From positions 2,046,001 to 2,110,000 of the forward strand of contig NZ_CP019645.1 of assembly GCF_001999985.1 (NCBI RefSeq): 64,000 nt of DNA, read 5' to 3'. The notes beneath the pieces are model-generated. The model saw nothing but the letters and a program-made list of their open reading frames with translations, was not told where the DNA came from and did not search any database. Below are positions 1 through 8,875 of the stretch, one piece after another; positions within the stretch are counted from its first letter, which is position 1; each line of letters begins with the position of its first letter. The stretch comes from Helicobacter bilis. Its GTDB lineage: Bacteria; Campylobacterota; Campylobacteria; Campylobacterales; Helicobacteraceae. A program made the translations under genes and the position numbers.

Positions 1-79
1 TATCGGCAAAGATACTTCAGGTGCTACAATGGGTGAGAGTGTAGATATTTCTATCAACTTAGAGCTTCATCCGCAATAA
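1..79 (+). CDS. C-terminal end of a YceI-family protein (partial)
   Basis: The reading frame is open from base 2 to a TAA at 77-79 and gives 25 residues that include GKDTSGATMGESVDISI and end in LELHPQ. The GxxxSGAxMG-xVxIxIxLEL pattern is the last beta strands of YceI-family proteins, periplasmic lipocalin-like proteins that bind isoprenoid lipids. The start and any signal peptide lie outside the window. Family assignment rests on this short tail only. Confidence 0.7.
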   Translation, partial: IGKDTSGATMGESVDISINLELHPQ

Positions 80-109
80 ATTCACATAGAATCTTAACAT
101 GCAATAAAG

Positions 110-138
110 CACAAAGGATTATAACCACTTCCTTTGTG
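110..138. terminator. Possible hairpin terminator after the YceI-family gene
   Basis: CACAAAGG at 110-117 is the perfect reverse complement of CCTTTGTG at 131-138, with a 13-nt loop, 30 bp after the upstream stop codon. There is no strong T-run behind it, so termination is only suggested by its position. Confidence 0.3.
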
Positions 139-148
139 GCTATCTAGC

Positions 149-208
149 ATGAGTTTTCATATAACATTTTGCCCGAGATTATTTGCTTAAAATTATATGA
201 AAACTCAT
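149..208. repeat. Perfect 16-bp inverted repeat upstream of the CoA-binding gene
   Basis: ATGAGTTTTCATATAA at 149-164 is the exact reverse complement of TTATATGAAAACTCAT at 193-208, separated by 28 nt. The right arm ends 13 bp before the ATG of the next gene, just ahead of its AAGGGGA ribosome site. No T-run follows, so it is not a classical terminator; an operator for a dimeric regulator or an mRNA leader stem are both possible. Confidence 0.7.
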
Positions 209-221
209 AAAAGGGGATAGT

Positions 222-944
222 ATGGACAATAAAACTACGCATTTAAGCGATGAGATAAAAAGAGAGATTCTGCAAAATGCTAAAACCATAATGATAGTAG
301 GCTTAAGCCCAGATACAAGTAAGCCAAGCTATCATGTCGCCTCATTTCTCTTAGAAAAGGGCTATGATATAATTCCAATTTACCCAAAAGGTGGCGAGAT
401 TTTAGGCAAAAAGGCTTTCACTTCGCTTAAAGAAGCATTCATAGATATATCTAAAAAAGGTGTGAAATGCGATATTATCGACATTTTTAGAAAAAGCGAG
501 GCATTACCTTTGGTTGTAAGTGAGATTTGTGAAATATGGGGATTAGAATCTAGTATAAAAGATTCTTGTGCTAGAGAAAGTGAAATAGCTAGAGATTTAG
601 ATTCTAATTATAACGATCAGCATTCAGTCGTTAAACTAGGGAAACTAGATTCTATAAATTTTGCACCCCAAAGCCCTGCACCCACCCAAATGGTAGAGAA
701 TCTAGACTCTAATAGTCATCATATTAAGCATAGTGAAATATCTAATACAGAATCTAAAAAAGATTTTTCGCCTATGGCTCAAAATGACAAGATTCTAGAA
801 TCCTTTAATACAAATAACCCTTGTATATGGGTGCAACTTGGATTACAAAATGCAGAAGCAGCTAAAATTGCAAAGCAACATGGAATGCTTTATGAAGAAG
901 ATAGCTGCATTAAACTAGAATATATGAGAATCTTTAGTAAATAA
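222..944 (+). CDS. CoA-binding (YccU-like) protein with a low-complexity insertion
   Basis: A 240-residue protein related to the CoA_binding/YccU family, a Rossmann fold that binds acyl-CoA or CoA. The N-terminal half (about residues 15-110) has the family features: IMIVGLSPDTSKPSYHVASF, then YDIIPIYP and CDIIDIFRKSE. The C-terminal strand pair is recognisable in NPCIWVQLGLQN and in the last 25 residues (GMLYEEDSCIKLEY). Between them lies about 85 extra residues rich in Ser, Asn, Asp and Glu, encoded by DNA full of AGATTCT words; ordinary members are about 140 residues long. Ribosome site AAGGGGA lies about 8 bp before the ATG. The physiological role of the family is poorly known. Confidence 0.8.
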   Translation: MDNKTTHLSDEIKREILQNAKTIMIVGLSPDTSKPSYHVASFLLEKGYDIIPIYPKGGEILGKKAFTSLKEAFIDISKKGVKCDIIDIFRKSEALPLVVSEICEIWGLESSIKDSCARESEIARDLDSNYNDQHSVVKLGKLDSINFAPQSPAPTQMVENLDSNSHHIKHSEISNTESKKDFSPMAQNDKILESFNTNNPCIWVQLGLQNAEAAKIAKQHGMLYEEDSCIKLEYMRIFSK

Positions 945-1296
945 ATTAAATACTTGTAGATTCTAGAACATTCTTTATTGGCAATATTATTTTCTTGTGT
1001 ATATGTGAGTTTATCTACCTAATATAACGATTATTTATAAATGCAAAATTCACATTATTGATTTTGAGTAGTATATGCAATTACTGCGTATAGAATCCAT
1101 TGATTTTCCATCTTATTTCACACCAAAAGCACATGCGAAATCTTTGCTTTCAAAATAATGCAAAATTATACAATATGCTTTATACCCTATTTTTTCAACA
1201 TGCAAGAGTGGTATTTCTGCCACAAGTTACTAAGGCTAACTAACGAAATCCTAACCCCACAAATTCTCTTGCTAAGATTCTATTAAAAGATAGAAA
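945..1296. other. Intergenic region between two convergent genes
   Basis: About 350 bp between convergent stop codons. It holds AGATTCT copies near 958 and 1275 but no ribosome-site-preceded reading frame, no RNA gene and no convincing terminator that I can see. In several Helicobacter genomes rpsP follows ffh; it is not here. Confidence 0.5.
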
Positions 1297-2628
1297 CTAA
1301 CGCGGTATTTGATTTTGTGAAAGCATACCTAAAAGGCTTTGTATTCCGCCTTTTTGGCTAAGTTTCTTTGCAAATTTACTTGCTTGGTCAAATTGCTTTA
1401 ATACACGATTAATATCGCTTACTTGCAATCCACTGCCAAGTGCTATACGCTTTCGTCTTGAGCCATTTAAAAGGTCTGGGTTTTCTCTTTCTTTTTGCGT
1501 CATGGAATTTACCATTGCGCGGATTATTTTAATCTCTTCAGAGTTATCCAAATCCACATCTTTGAGTGATTTTGCCATATTACCCATACCCGGAATCATA
1601 GACATGAGAGAGCTTACTGACCCCATCTTTTTGACATTTTCAATTTGATTGAGAAAATCTGTAAAAGTAAAAGTCCCCTTTTTAATCTTTTTATGAATAT
1701 CTTTTGCTTCTTTTGGATTGATAACACTTGCTGTTTTTTCCGCAAGACTCGTTAAATCCCCTGCACCCATAAGCCTTGATACAATCCTATCTGGCATAAA
1801 TAAATCAAGGTCGGCAATCTTTTCTCCCATACCCATAAAACGCAAGGGAATGCCGATTTGATACGCAATGGAGAGAGCTATACCACCTTTTGAATCACTA
1901 TCAAACTTGCTTAAAATCACACCGCTAATACCTATCTTTTCATGGAAAGTTTGTGCTGTTCTCACACCATCTTGCCCACTTAGAGAATCTGCAACATAGA
2001 AAGTATCATGCGGATTTATCGCTTTTTTAATCTCGGCTAATTCACTCATTAAAGACTCATCAATTGCTAATCGCCCCGCCGTATCATAAATCACAACATC
2101 AAATAGCCCATCTTGTGCGTATTTCATCGCCTCTTTTGCCACACTAACAGGACTATTAGATTCTGAGTGAAACACCTCTGTCTCAATCTGTTCTCCCAAT
2201 GTCTTTAACTGCGTAACGGCGGCTAATCTCTGCAAATCACAAGGCACAAGCAAAACCTTCTTATTTCGTGCTTTTAGATAGTTTGCAAGTTTTGCACAAG
2301 TCGTTGTCTTACCACTACCTTGCAAACCACTCATAAGGATATTTGTCGGCGGCTTTTGTGCGTAAGTAAAGCCATAAACTCCACTCACTTCCAAAATCTC
2401 TAAAAGAGACTGACTAAGTGCGTTTAAAAAGCTATCCCTACCTATGCCATTTGCCTTTGTTTTATCCTTTGTTTTTTGCAGAATCTCTTTAGTTGTTTTA
2501 TGATATACATCATTTTTTAATAGAGCTTTTTTTAATTCATCTAGGGCTTTATCGAGTGCTTTTTCATCATCACTGAATCTAATCTTATTAATCGCCCCAC
2601 GAAAGCCATTGCTCAAAGTCTCAAACAT
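1297..2628 (-). CDS. ffh: Signal recognition particle GTPase Ffh
   Basis: Ffh binds 4.5S RNA and targets signal-bearing nascent chains to FtsY at the membrane. The 443-residue protein, the usual Ffh length, starts MFETLSNGF. N domain about 1-90; G domain about 95-300 with P-loop GLQGSGKTTT, DTAGR and SKFDSDSKGG; then the Met-rich M domain with PGMGNM and the RRKRIALGSG RNA-binding helix. The start at 2628 has AAGGAT 7 bp upstream; an upstream extension of 59 in-frame codons is hydrophobic and unlike Ffh, so it is excluded. A minus-strand extended -10 (TGTTATAAT) lies at 2671-2679, about 43 nt before the start. It is divergent from ubiE. Confidence 0.96.
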   Translation of the reverse strand: MFETLSNGFRGAINKIRFSDDEKALDKALDELKKALLKNDVYHKTTKEILQKTKDKTKANGIGRDSFLNALSQSLLEILEVSGVYGFTYAQKPPTNILMSGLQGSGKTTTCAKLANYLKARNKKVLLVPCDLQRLAAVTQLKTLGEQIETEVFHSESNSPVSVAKEAMKYAQDGLFDVVIYDTAGRLAIDESLMSELAEIKKAINPHDTFYVADSLSGQDGVRTAQTFHEKIGISGVILSKFDSDSKGGIALSIAYQIGIPLRFMGMGEKIADLDLFMPDRIVSRLMGAGDLTSLAEKTASVINPKEAKDIHKKIKKGTFTFTDFLNQIENVKKMGSVSSLMSMIPGMGNMAKSLKDVDLDNSEEIKIIRAMVNSMTQKERENPDLLNGSRRKRIALGSGLQVSDINRVLKQFDQASKFAKKLSQKGGIQSLLGMLSQNQIPR

Positions 2629-2772
2629 ATTTATCCTTTTTATAGCACATAATTTATATACAAAGCTAGAATTATAACAAAATTTTACATAAAACCAAAT
2701 TATAGCTATCCAATAAACTTCATATAAAAACATGCTAGAATTACAAAAAGATTCTAAAAAGGCAAAGCAGCT

Positions 2773-3516
2773 ATGAATAATAAACAAGAACTCAATATAA
2801 AACAAGATTCAAAGCAAGATGAAATAATAAATATGTTTAATGACATTGCAAAAACCTATGATACAACAAATCGTGTTATGAGTATGGGGATTGATATAAG
2901 TTGGCGTAAAGAGGCGTGTAAAGAAGCTTTTCAAATCCTTAATAAACAAAAATTAGACATTGCAGATATTGCTTGTGGCACGGGCGATATGATGCTGCAT
3001 TGGGAGCAATCTAGCAAGGATTTAGGCATAGAGATAGCAAGTATTGAGGGCATTGATCCATCAAGTGGTATGCTAGACCAAGCTAGAGAAAAGATCCCGC
3101 ATGGAGTGTTTAAAGTCGCACAAGCAAATAATCTGCCCTTAGAATCTTGTAGCAAAGATATTATATCCATTGCCTATGGTTTGCGTAATGTCGTGGAGAG
3201 AGAAGCAGCATTAAAGGAATTTTACAGAGTGTTGCGTCCAAATGGTGTGCTTGTGATTTTAGAATTTACCACGCCAAATAAACATAATGTATTCTCAAAA
3301 CTCATGCAATTTTATACAAAAAATATTTTGCCAATTGTAGGTGGGCTTATCTCTCGTAATTTTAAGGCGTATCGTTATTTGCCAGATTCTATTGATAGCT
3401 TTATTACTCGTGAGAGTTTAGAAGCTGAGCTTTTAGCGTGTGGTATGCCAACAATTTTTGCAAAAAGCTATAGTGCTAATGTCTCATCTCTACTCATAGC
3501 ACAAAAGCAAGAGTAA
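2773..3516 (+). CDS. ubiE: Menaquinone C-methyltransferase UbiE/MenG
   Basis: A 247-residue class I SAM-dependent methyltransferase that methylates demethylmenaquinone in the last step of menaquinone synthesis. Motifs: FNDIAKTYDTTNRVMSMG (UbiE signature 1), SAM loop DIACGTGDM, IEGIDPSSGMLDQAREK, and IAYGLRNVVER with LEFTTPN, all diagnostic for UbiE. Helicobacters make menaquinone by the futalosine route, where this methylation is presumably still needed; the gene name follows the family. The stop codon abuts the ATG of recO, so the two are probably translated from one mRNA. Confidence 0.93.
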   Translation: MNNKQELNIKQDSKQDEIINMFNDIAKTYDTTNRVMSMGIDISWRKEACKEAFQILNKQKLDIADIACGTGDMMLHWEQSSKDLGIEIASIEGIDPSSGMLDQAREKIPHGVFKVAQANNLPLESCSKDIISIAYGLRNVVEREAALKEFYRVLRPNGVLVILEFTTPNKHNVFSKLMQFYTKNILPIVGGLISRNFKAYRYLPDSIDSFITRESLEAELLACGMPTIFAKSYSANVSSLLIAQKQE

Positions 3517-4134
3517 ATGCAAGGCTTTATCCTTAAAATCACAAAAAGCATTAGAGAAGATGTGATTGTAAAAGTGCTGACACAAGGGCATTATCACACA
3601 CTTTATAGATTCTATGGAGCAAGGCATAATATCCTTTATACAGGGCGAAAAATCGATTTTGAGATAGAGTATCAAGGGGTGCATATACCAAAGCTACGAA
3701 ACTTAACGCATTTGCCAAAGCCCTATGAAGTTGAGTTAGATAAGGTGTATGTATGGCAGCAGTTTTGTGCCTTGCTTGATAAGCATTTACATGAAGCAAA
3801 GCAGATAGAATCTTTTTATTTTGAGTTAATGGAGCATAGCGTTACTTTATTACACAGACAAAATGCAAGGCGACTTATTTGCAGTATGTATGCGAGTTTG
3901 CTTGAGTTTGAGGGCAGACTTTACAGAGAGGATAGTTGCTTTGCGTGTGGGGCTTTGCTGCATGAGTTTGTAGCTCTTACGCGTGGATTTCTCTTTGCAT
4001 GTCCTAGCTGTGTTACAAGTCCCATTATTATGCAAAAACAGCTTATGCTTGATTTCTATGAGACAAAGAGTCTTATCAATATCGATGATATAAACTGCGA
4101 TAGAATCTATGAGGTTGTATTGCAGGGGTTGTAA
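3517..4134 (+). CDS. recO: Epsilonproteobacterial RecO-like recombination protein
   Basis: A 205-residue protein beginning MQGFILKITKSIREDVIV, an OB-fold start as in RecO, which loads RecA with RecR on SSB-covered gaps. The C-terminal part has a zinc ribbon: CFACGALLHEF and FACPSC, typical of RecO. It is shorter than the E. coli protein and its N-terminal half is divergent, as in helicobacters where recO was recognised late. The ATG follows the ubiE stop with no gap, so it is probably translationally coupled. It converges on the lipoprotein gene 13 bp downstream. Confidence 0.82.
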   Translation: MQGFILKITKSIREDVIVKVLTQGHYHTLYRFYGARHNILYTGRKIDFEIEYQGVHIPKLRNLTHLPKPYEVELDKVYVWQQFCALLDKHLHEAKQIESFYFELMEHSVTLLHRQNARRLICSMYASLLEFEGRLYREDSCFACGALLHEFVALTRGFLFACPSCVTSPIIMQKQLMLDFYETKSLINIDDINCDRIYEVVLQGL

Positions 4135-4139
4135 CTTAA

Positions 4140-4175
4140 TTTCCTTGCTATTTTTTTGATAACTTCACAAGGAAA
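4140..4175. terminator. Stem-loop between convergent recO and lipoprotein genes
   Basis: TTTCCTTG at 4140-4147 pairs perfectly with CAAGGAAA at 4168-4175. The 20-nt loop contains a T7 run and the stop codon of the minus-strand gene. Its position between convergent genes suggests a shared terminator, though the T-run is in the loop rather than behind the stem. Confidence 0.4.
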
Positions 4176-4846
4176 CGATATATCTCACTTCCAGCACTTA
4201 CTTGTATATACATATCCCCAGCTTTTAGATTCTTATATGGGATAAGTATAAAACCACCTTTAACATCATTTTTTCGTAGTGTATTTTTACGCAAATAATG
4301 TGAGATTAAAAATTTCCTTGCATTAAAAGATTCAAGTTGCATATTGTAAAAATTCGCCCTTGCAAATGAATAATCATAGAATCTATATGCCATAAAAAAG
4401 CCATTATCAAACATAAAAGGCATGGGATAAATATGATAGGCATTCATGCTAAAAAAGGGATCACTCACTCTTAGATTTGGGGGTGTAGTCTCTATACCAT
4501 AGTCATATAGGGCTTGAGAGAGACTGAAATTAGAGCGTGATAGGGCTTGAAAGCTATATGGTTTTATGGTCTTCTCATTCAGCACAATGGAGATATTTTC
4601 AGTGCTAAATTGTAAAATCTCATCACTAAGATTTTCTAAAGCGACATACAATATTAAAGGCACATTATCAAATCCGCCGATTGTCTCTTGTGCGATTTCT
4701 ATTTGAATCTTGCTTTTTTCCTGCTTATCTTGCATGATGGCTACGCCATTATTATAGCTTGCTATCTTATCTGGCTTAACCACAAGTGAAGAACACGCCA
4801 TAAAACACAAACTCACGCAACATAAAAAAACGAGTCTCACATACAT
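4148..4846 (-). CDS. Putative lipoprotein, function unknown
   Basis: A 232-residue protein with a lipoprotein signal: a positively charged and hydrophobic N-terminus (MYVRLVFLCCVSLCF) followed by the lipobox FMAC-S, predicted cleavage before Cys18. The mature part looks beta-rich (VPLILYVALENLSDEILQF) and ends in a basic tail. The start has AAGGAAT about 6 bp upstream. No catalytic motif was recognised, and no neighbour explains its role. Likely membrane-anchored in the periplasm; that is inferred from the signal alone. Confidence 0.72.
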   Translation of the reverse strand: MYVRLVFLCCVSLCFMACSSLVVKPDKIASYNNGVAIMQDKQEKSKIQIEIAQETIGGFDNVPLILYVALENLSDEILQFSTENISIVLNEKTIKPYSFQALSRSNFSLSQALYDYGIETTPPNLRVSDPFFSMNAYHIYPMPFMFDNGFFMAYRFYDYSFARANFYNMQLESFNARKFLISHYLRKNTLRKNDVKGGFILIPYKNLKAGDMYIQVSAGSEIYRFLVKLSKK

Positions 4847-5319
4847 AAAATTCCTTTAATTTTTTAGTGTAAATGATAGCATATTAGAGAATAAAAGAAG
4901 TAATATGCTCTAGCTTCGTATAAAATGTGCTATATATTTCTTGCGTTTTTATATTTATGAATTTGTGGTTTGGGCTTAAAATCTTGAATAAAATCCAAAC
5001 TTATGTAATACAAAATTGCGGTTAAACTTTTTAGATTATGTTTAATGTGGGCAGGTTGCAGACAAGGTAGCATAACTATTTGGAGACTAGTTGCAACTTT
5101 TCTCATCATTTTCTCCGACCCAATAGGTTGTATAATTTTAGCAATATGGGCAACTTAACACAAACTTATGGAAATATAAGCAAAAAGTCTGTATTGTTTT
5201 GCATTCTAAAAATAGTAAAAGTTTTAGAATCTTGTGAGTTTTATCCATAGTATTGATTGATGGCAGGGTTATTTTAAAGCCAACTTTAATTAATAACTAA
5301 ACCTTAATGAAAGGAAATC
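4847..5319. other. Intergenic region upstream of the lpxR-like gene
   Basis: 473 bp between divergent genes. A short patch around 5050-5130 is less AT-rich than its surroundings and could be a gene remnant, but no frame there resembles a protein I know. Promoters for both flanking genes should lie here; none is clear enough to name. The AAAGGAAAT ribosome site of the right-hand gene is at 5309-5317. Confidence 0.45.
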
Positions 5320-6327
5320 ATGTATTTTCACATTCAAAATAGAAACTATAAAACCGCATTTATGCTTATAAGTGCTATATATATGCTGAATGCTACTTTA
5401 TATGCTAGAGAAATTGCTGCTTACAATAAACATCATATTGCACTATCAAGCGATAATGACGCATATTTTGAGCCTACAAATTACGATAGATACTATACAG
5501 CTGGGCATAATCTTAGTTACACCTCAAAAGAATGGCAGAATAGTCCGCTTGCATATACTGCATTATTTTCTAGGCTTTTTAAGCGGGATTTAGCAAGCTC
5601 TTTTAGCATTGGTATAGGGCAAGAGGTTTATACGCCATCGGCGCGTTTCGCATTAAATCCACCTGCAAATGACGCCCCTTATGGCGGCTATCTCTATCTC
5701 AACACCATGATACAAAATCGCACAAATAACTTTTTAGAGCAACTTGAGCTAAACATTGGTATGGTAGGCAAGGCTGCACTGGGTAAAGAAGCACAGGATT
5801 TAATACATGAGTTAATTAACTATTATCCTTTGGCTGGTTGGGATCATCAGATTAGAAATGAATTTGTATTAAATGCGTATTACAAGGCAATGTATCGTTT
5901 TGATATTATCTCAAATATTTTTGACATACTGCCTTATGGGGTGATAGCCCTTGGCAATGCGAACACGCATTTAGAGCTTGGTGCAAAAATGCGTGTTGGT
6001 TATGGTTTGCATGGGGATTTTGGAATACAAAAAGCTACTTCAAATCATATAGGCTCAATGAGTTTGAGTGATGATTTTAGATTCTATGTAACTTTTGGTA
6101 TTGCAGAGCGTTTTGTGGGACGCAATATGTTTATACAAGGAAACTCTTTTGGTGGATTTCAAACGCAGCTTGATATGGCAAGGTGTATTTATGAAGCAGA
6201 GATTGGGGCTTTGATAGCATGGAAGGGCATATCTCTAGCCTATATGTATTCATACAAACAAAAAGAATTCAGCACACAACTGCTTGATTCTAATTACGCG
6301 ACACTGCGTTTAGAGATAAGTTTTTAG
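5320..6327 (+). CDS. lpxR: LpxR-family outer-membrane lipid A 3'-O-deacylase
   Basis: A 335-residue outer-membrane protein of the LpxR (DUF2219) family, which removes the 3'-linked acyl chain of lipid A at the cell surface. Signal peptide about 1-29 ending LNATLYA-RE. The family signature follows: LSSDNDAYFEPT and DRYYTAGHNLSY, with the Asn-Asp pair needed for metal binding in characterised LpxR, then GIGQEVYTP, DAPYGGYLYL and the GWDHQIRNE loop. The protein ends in a beta strand with terminal Phe (LRLEISF), as expected for a barrel inserted by Bam. Helicobacter uses such an enzyme to make weakly stimulatory lipid A. It stands alone, with AAAGGAAAT upstream. Confidence 0.88.
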   Translation: MYFHIQNRNYKTAFMLISAIYMLNATLYAREIAAYNKHHIALSSDNDAYFEPTNYDRYYTAGHNLSYTSKEWQNSPLAYTALFSRLFKRDLASSFSIGIGQEVYTPSARFALNPPANDAPYGGYLYLNTMIQNRTNNFLEQLELNIGMVGKAALGKEAQDLIHELINYYPLAGWDHQIRNEFVLNAYYKAMYRFDIISNIFDILPYGVIALGNANTHLELGAKMRVGYGLHGDFGIQKATSNHIGSMSLSDDFRFYVTFGIAERFVGRNMFIQGNSFGGFQTQLDMARCIYEAEIGALIAWKGISLAYMYSYKQKEFSTQLLDSNYATLRLEISF

Positions 6328-6373
6328 AAGATTATTGCCGCTATGAGATTTATAGAAACTTGTAGCCTAGCAG

Positions 6374-7603
6374 TTATTTATGAAATATTGTCTTAATCCG
6401 TCTTTTAAGAGATTGTTTGAGTCGTTTTAGCGGTCTCTTTCTTTGTTTAAGATTTTCTAATCTTATTATCTGTTTTTGCAAGCAAATTGAGAGACTAAAA
6501 ATCGCACTTTCTTGACTTTGTATATATAAAATCTGTAATTCCTTATCAAAAATTGGCGTATTGCACGCCTCTATCCACCACTCATTGCGATAGGCACAGC
6601 TTATTATGTTTCCATTCTCTTTTACTCTAAGTGCATGCCAAGGCTTTATTACAGTGAGATAATGCAAAATCTTGATATTATTTTTTGCTTCCACATATTC
6701 TTGATAAGTATAAATAAGATTGGATTCCTCACTTTCACCCTTGAAGGCACTTTTATTTCTATTTTCTACATGTCCCAGCATGAAGTTCCACTCAAGCGGT
6801 AGAATATAAAGATGATGGCTTAAAATCGCATTAAACACATCTTGATCAAACCATGTTGGAATGTAGTGTTTCAACCATTCAAGGCATTTTTGTTCTATAT
6901 TGTAGTTTCTATACCGTTCTAAATCTATTAACATAAGTCCAGAATTAAAGTAGGTATTAATATCCAAAGCGAAGCCTTTGCCTTCATCGCCATCGATACT
7001 AGGCATAATACGAGAAGGCAGATAATGTGCATCCAATACGACACCGCATATTTTACCCTGCAAATCTTTATAAAAGATTTCTCTAATATCTGCCACACAG
7101 AGCATATCAACATCAAGATACAAGCATTTTTGAATTTCTTTTGACAAACAACTAGCCATCTTTATCCTAAAATATGCGAGATAATTATTGTTTAGCTTTG
7201 GCAAACCCTGAAACATAGAATCTGAAAGGGTGTAAATGTGAAATTTACAAGGATAAAGCTTGTTTAACTCTAACTCTAAGGCTTGAAGTTTTTGTTCTGT
7301 TTCATGTTTTAAACCATCTGTGAGAATGTGAAAAGCAAATGGATTATTTTGTATTTGGCTATTTTTTGATTTAGATGAAAATATGTTATCCTTAGATAGA
7401 GCGGTATTGTTCAATAAATGTATTACGCCTTCACGATCTTTTGCATGATAATTCATTGATTGAGTATGAGTAAATGAAGGTTCGCCCCCCCCCCCCATAG
7501 TCTCAATGGTATTATTATGTGCAGCATTTTTCACAATGCTATGACACAAAACAGCAAGATATTTAATATAGTCATCATTTGCATTAAACACGATATGATG
7601 CAT
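6374..7603 (-). CDS. GT8-family glycosyltransferase with an in-frame poly-G tract (phase-variable candidate)
   Basis: A 409-residue retaining glycosyltransferase of family GT8, as used in LPS core or O-chain building. The family start is MHHIVFNANDDYIKYLAVL; the DxD metal/UDP-sugar site is YLDVDMLC; the acceptor region has FNSGLMLIDLERYR and TWFDQDVFNAIL; the HYLTVIKPW block is typical. Residues about 35-95 are an insertion not found in ordinary GT8 enzymes; it begins with Met followed by four Gly encoded by G12 (minus strand, 7485-7496). At 12 G the frame is open; a gain or loss of one G would stop translation early. The C-terminus is strongly basic (KRLKQSLKRRIK), consistent with membrane association. 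Confidence 0.87.
   Translation of the reverse strand: MHHIVFNANDDYIKYLAVLCHSIVKNAAHNNTIETMGGGGEPSFTHTQSMNYHAKDREGVIHLLNNTALSKDNIFSSKSKNSQIQNNPFAFHILTDGLKHETEQKLQALELELNKLYPCKFHIYTLSDSMFQGLPKLNNNYLAYFRIKMASCLSKEIQKCLYLDVDMLCVADIREIFYKDLQGKICGVVLDAHYLPSRIMPSIDGDEGKGFALDINTYFNSGLMLIDLERYRNYNIEQKCLEWLKHYIPTWFDQDVFNAILSHHLYILPLEWNFMLGHVENRNKSAFKGESEESNLIYTYQEYVEAKNNIKILHYLTVIKPWHALRVKENGNIISCAYRNEWWIEACNTPIFDKELQILYIQSQESAIFSLSICLQKQIIRLENLKQRKRPLKRLKQSLKRRIKTIFHK
7485..7496. repeat. C12/G12 homopolymer inside the GT8 gene
   Basis: Twelve consecutive C on the plus strand, read as G12 in the glycosyltransferase. Tracts of this length slip during replication in helicobacters and act as on/off switches. 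Confidence 0.9.
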
Positions 7604-7994
7604 CTTGGAATCTCCTTGTTAAAAAATGCCGAAATTATAGCAACTTTTGTTTTAAGTTTGTTAATGTGGTAAATTACGCCACAGAGATCAATCATGTCTA
7701 ATATGATAAAAATTAAGTTATACTGGATTACACTGAAGTGCAAATGTATTGTTGGATTTCGATAGGTTTGGCTATTTTAGTTTTTATACTTATGAGTACT
7801 TTCACACTATTTTAACTGCAACTCATTGAAACCTCACTGCACATAAAAGGACACATGCTTAGAAACTGATATAAAAAATACTTACAATATGCACACGAGT
7901 TTTACAAAAGAATGTATGGAAGCATATAGTTTCCATGCCGAAAATAATAAAGCAATGTAAAACTCCATAAACCCTTTTATTAATCTTTAGACGA
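7604..7994. other. Intergenic region upstream of the GT8 gene
   Basis: 391 bp between two minus-strand genes. It should hold the GT8 promoter; AAGGAG at 7611-7616 (minus sense) is its ribosome site. No other gene, repeat or RNA was recognised. Confidence 0.45.
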
Positions 7995-8750
7995 TTAAAA
8001 ACTTATCCCAGCTTCAGCACCAGCTTGCCACGCATTTGCAATAGGGAAATTAAGCGTATTCCCACTTGAAGCCTGCAAGTTATAATATTTTCCAACACCT
8101 TTAAAATAAAAACTCACATTTTCACCAATATTTTTAGCAATACCTATGCTTCCAAAGATTGCATAACTCCCATCTTTGATATTTGAAGTCTTATCGCCCG
8201 TAGTGTGAAATTTATACAGACCATCTGCTATACCAGCCCCACCGCTATATGTGAAATATGTTGTCTCTGATACAGGAACTCTACCTTCTATCTCTAAGCC
8301 CAATATGCCAAGACTTCTGCCGATAGATTCTCTATTGACATACGCATCCACATCAAATACAAGATTAAGAAACACCGGTGCATTTAATCCCGCAATATTT
8401 ACGCCAAGCTTTGCATCACCGCCAAATAACCCAAATGTATCGTCTGTCGCCAACCCAGCTAGTGTAGCCCCAGATAGCTTACTCACACCACCACCAATTC
8501 TAACAGCTAACCCCAATTGCACTCTTTGGACTATAAGCATTTTTAAGCCAAGCTTACCATATCCGCCCCTACTTTTCACCATAGCGTTGCGATCACCACC
8601 AAAATCAACTTCAAGCCCACCGACACCAACATCGCCATGTACGCATACCGCTTTGCTACATGTAGCACTCGCACTGACACCTAACGCACTGCATAGCACA
8701 ATACCTACAATCCCTTTTTTCACAATACTTGTATTTTTTATATACGACAT
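7995..8750 (-). CDS. Putative outer-membrane beta-barrel protein
   Basis: A 251-residue exported protein. The chosen start (MSYIKNTSIVKKGIVG) has GGGAG 7 nt upstream and gives a good signal peptide ending GVSASA; a longer version starting at 8813 adds 21 residues that do not look like a signal. The mature part has alternating Gly-rich beta strands (VGVGGLEVDFGG, KLGLKMLIVQRVQLGLAVRIGG) and ends with AGAEAGISF, a terminal Phe as in Bam-inserted barrels. It resembles small Helicobacter outer-membrane proteins in character, but no specific family was recognised. Two Cys near the mature N-terminus may form a disulphide. Confidence 0.72.
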   Translation of the reverse strand: MSYIKNTSIVKKGIVGIVLCSALGVSASATCSKAVCVHGDVGVGGLEVDFGGDRNAMVKSRGGYGKLGLKMLIVQRVQLGLAVRIGGGVSKLSGATLAGLATDDTFGLFGGDAKLGVNIAGLNAPVFLNLVFDVDAYVNRESIGRSLGILGLEIEGRVPVSETTYFTYSGGAGIADGLYKFHTTGDKTSNIKDGSYAIFGSIGIAKNIGENVSFYFKGVGKYYNLQASSGNTLNFPIANAWQAGAEAGISF

Positions 8751-8875
8751 AATCCTGCTCCCATATTTAATTTTCTCAATGTAAAAACCATTGAGTGTTA
8801 CGCACTTTGTCATAACCTTTCATTATAATCGGCATTTTAGCCTTTTTTGTGTTTGAATAAATGTAATTTTTAAAT

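Noticed and set aside
5040-5130. Short ORF or Xer site in a less AT-rich patch before lpxR
   Set aside because: No ribosome site, no recognisable family, and no paired arms for a Xer site.
8251-8784. 177-codon frame on the plus strand
   Set aside because: Exactly antisense to the outer-membrane protein gene, Pro/Ser-rich, with no ribosome site.
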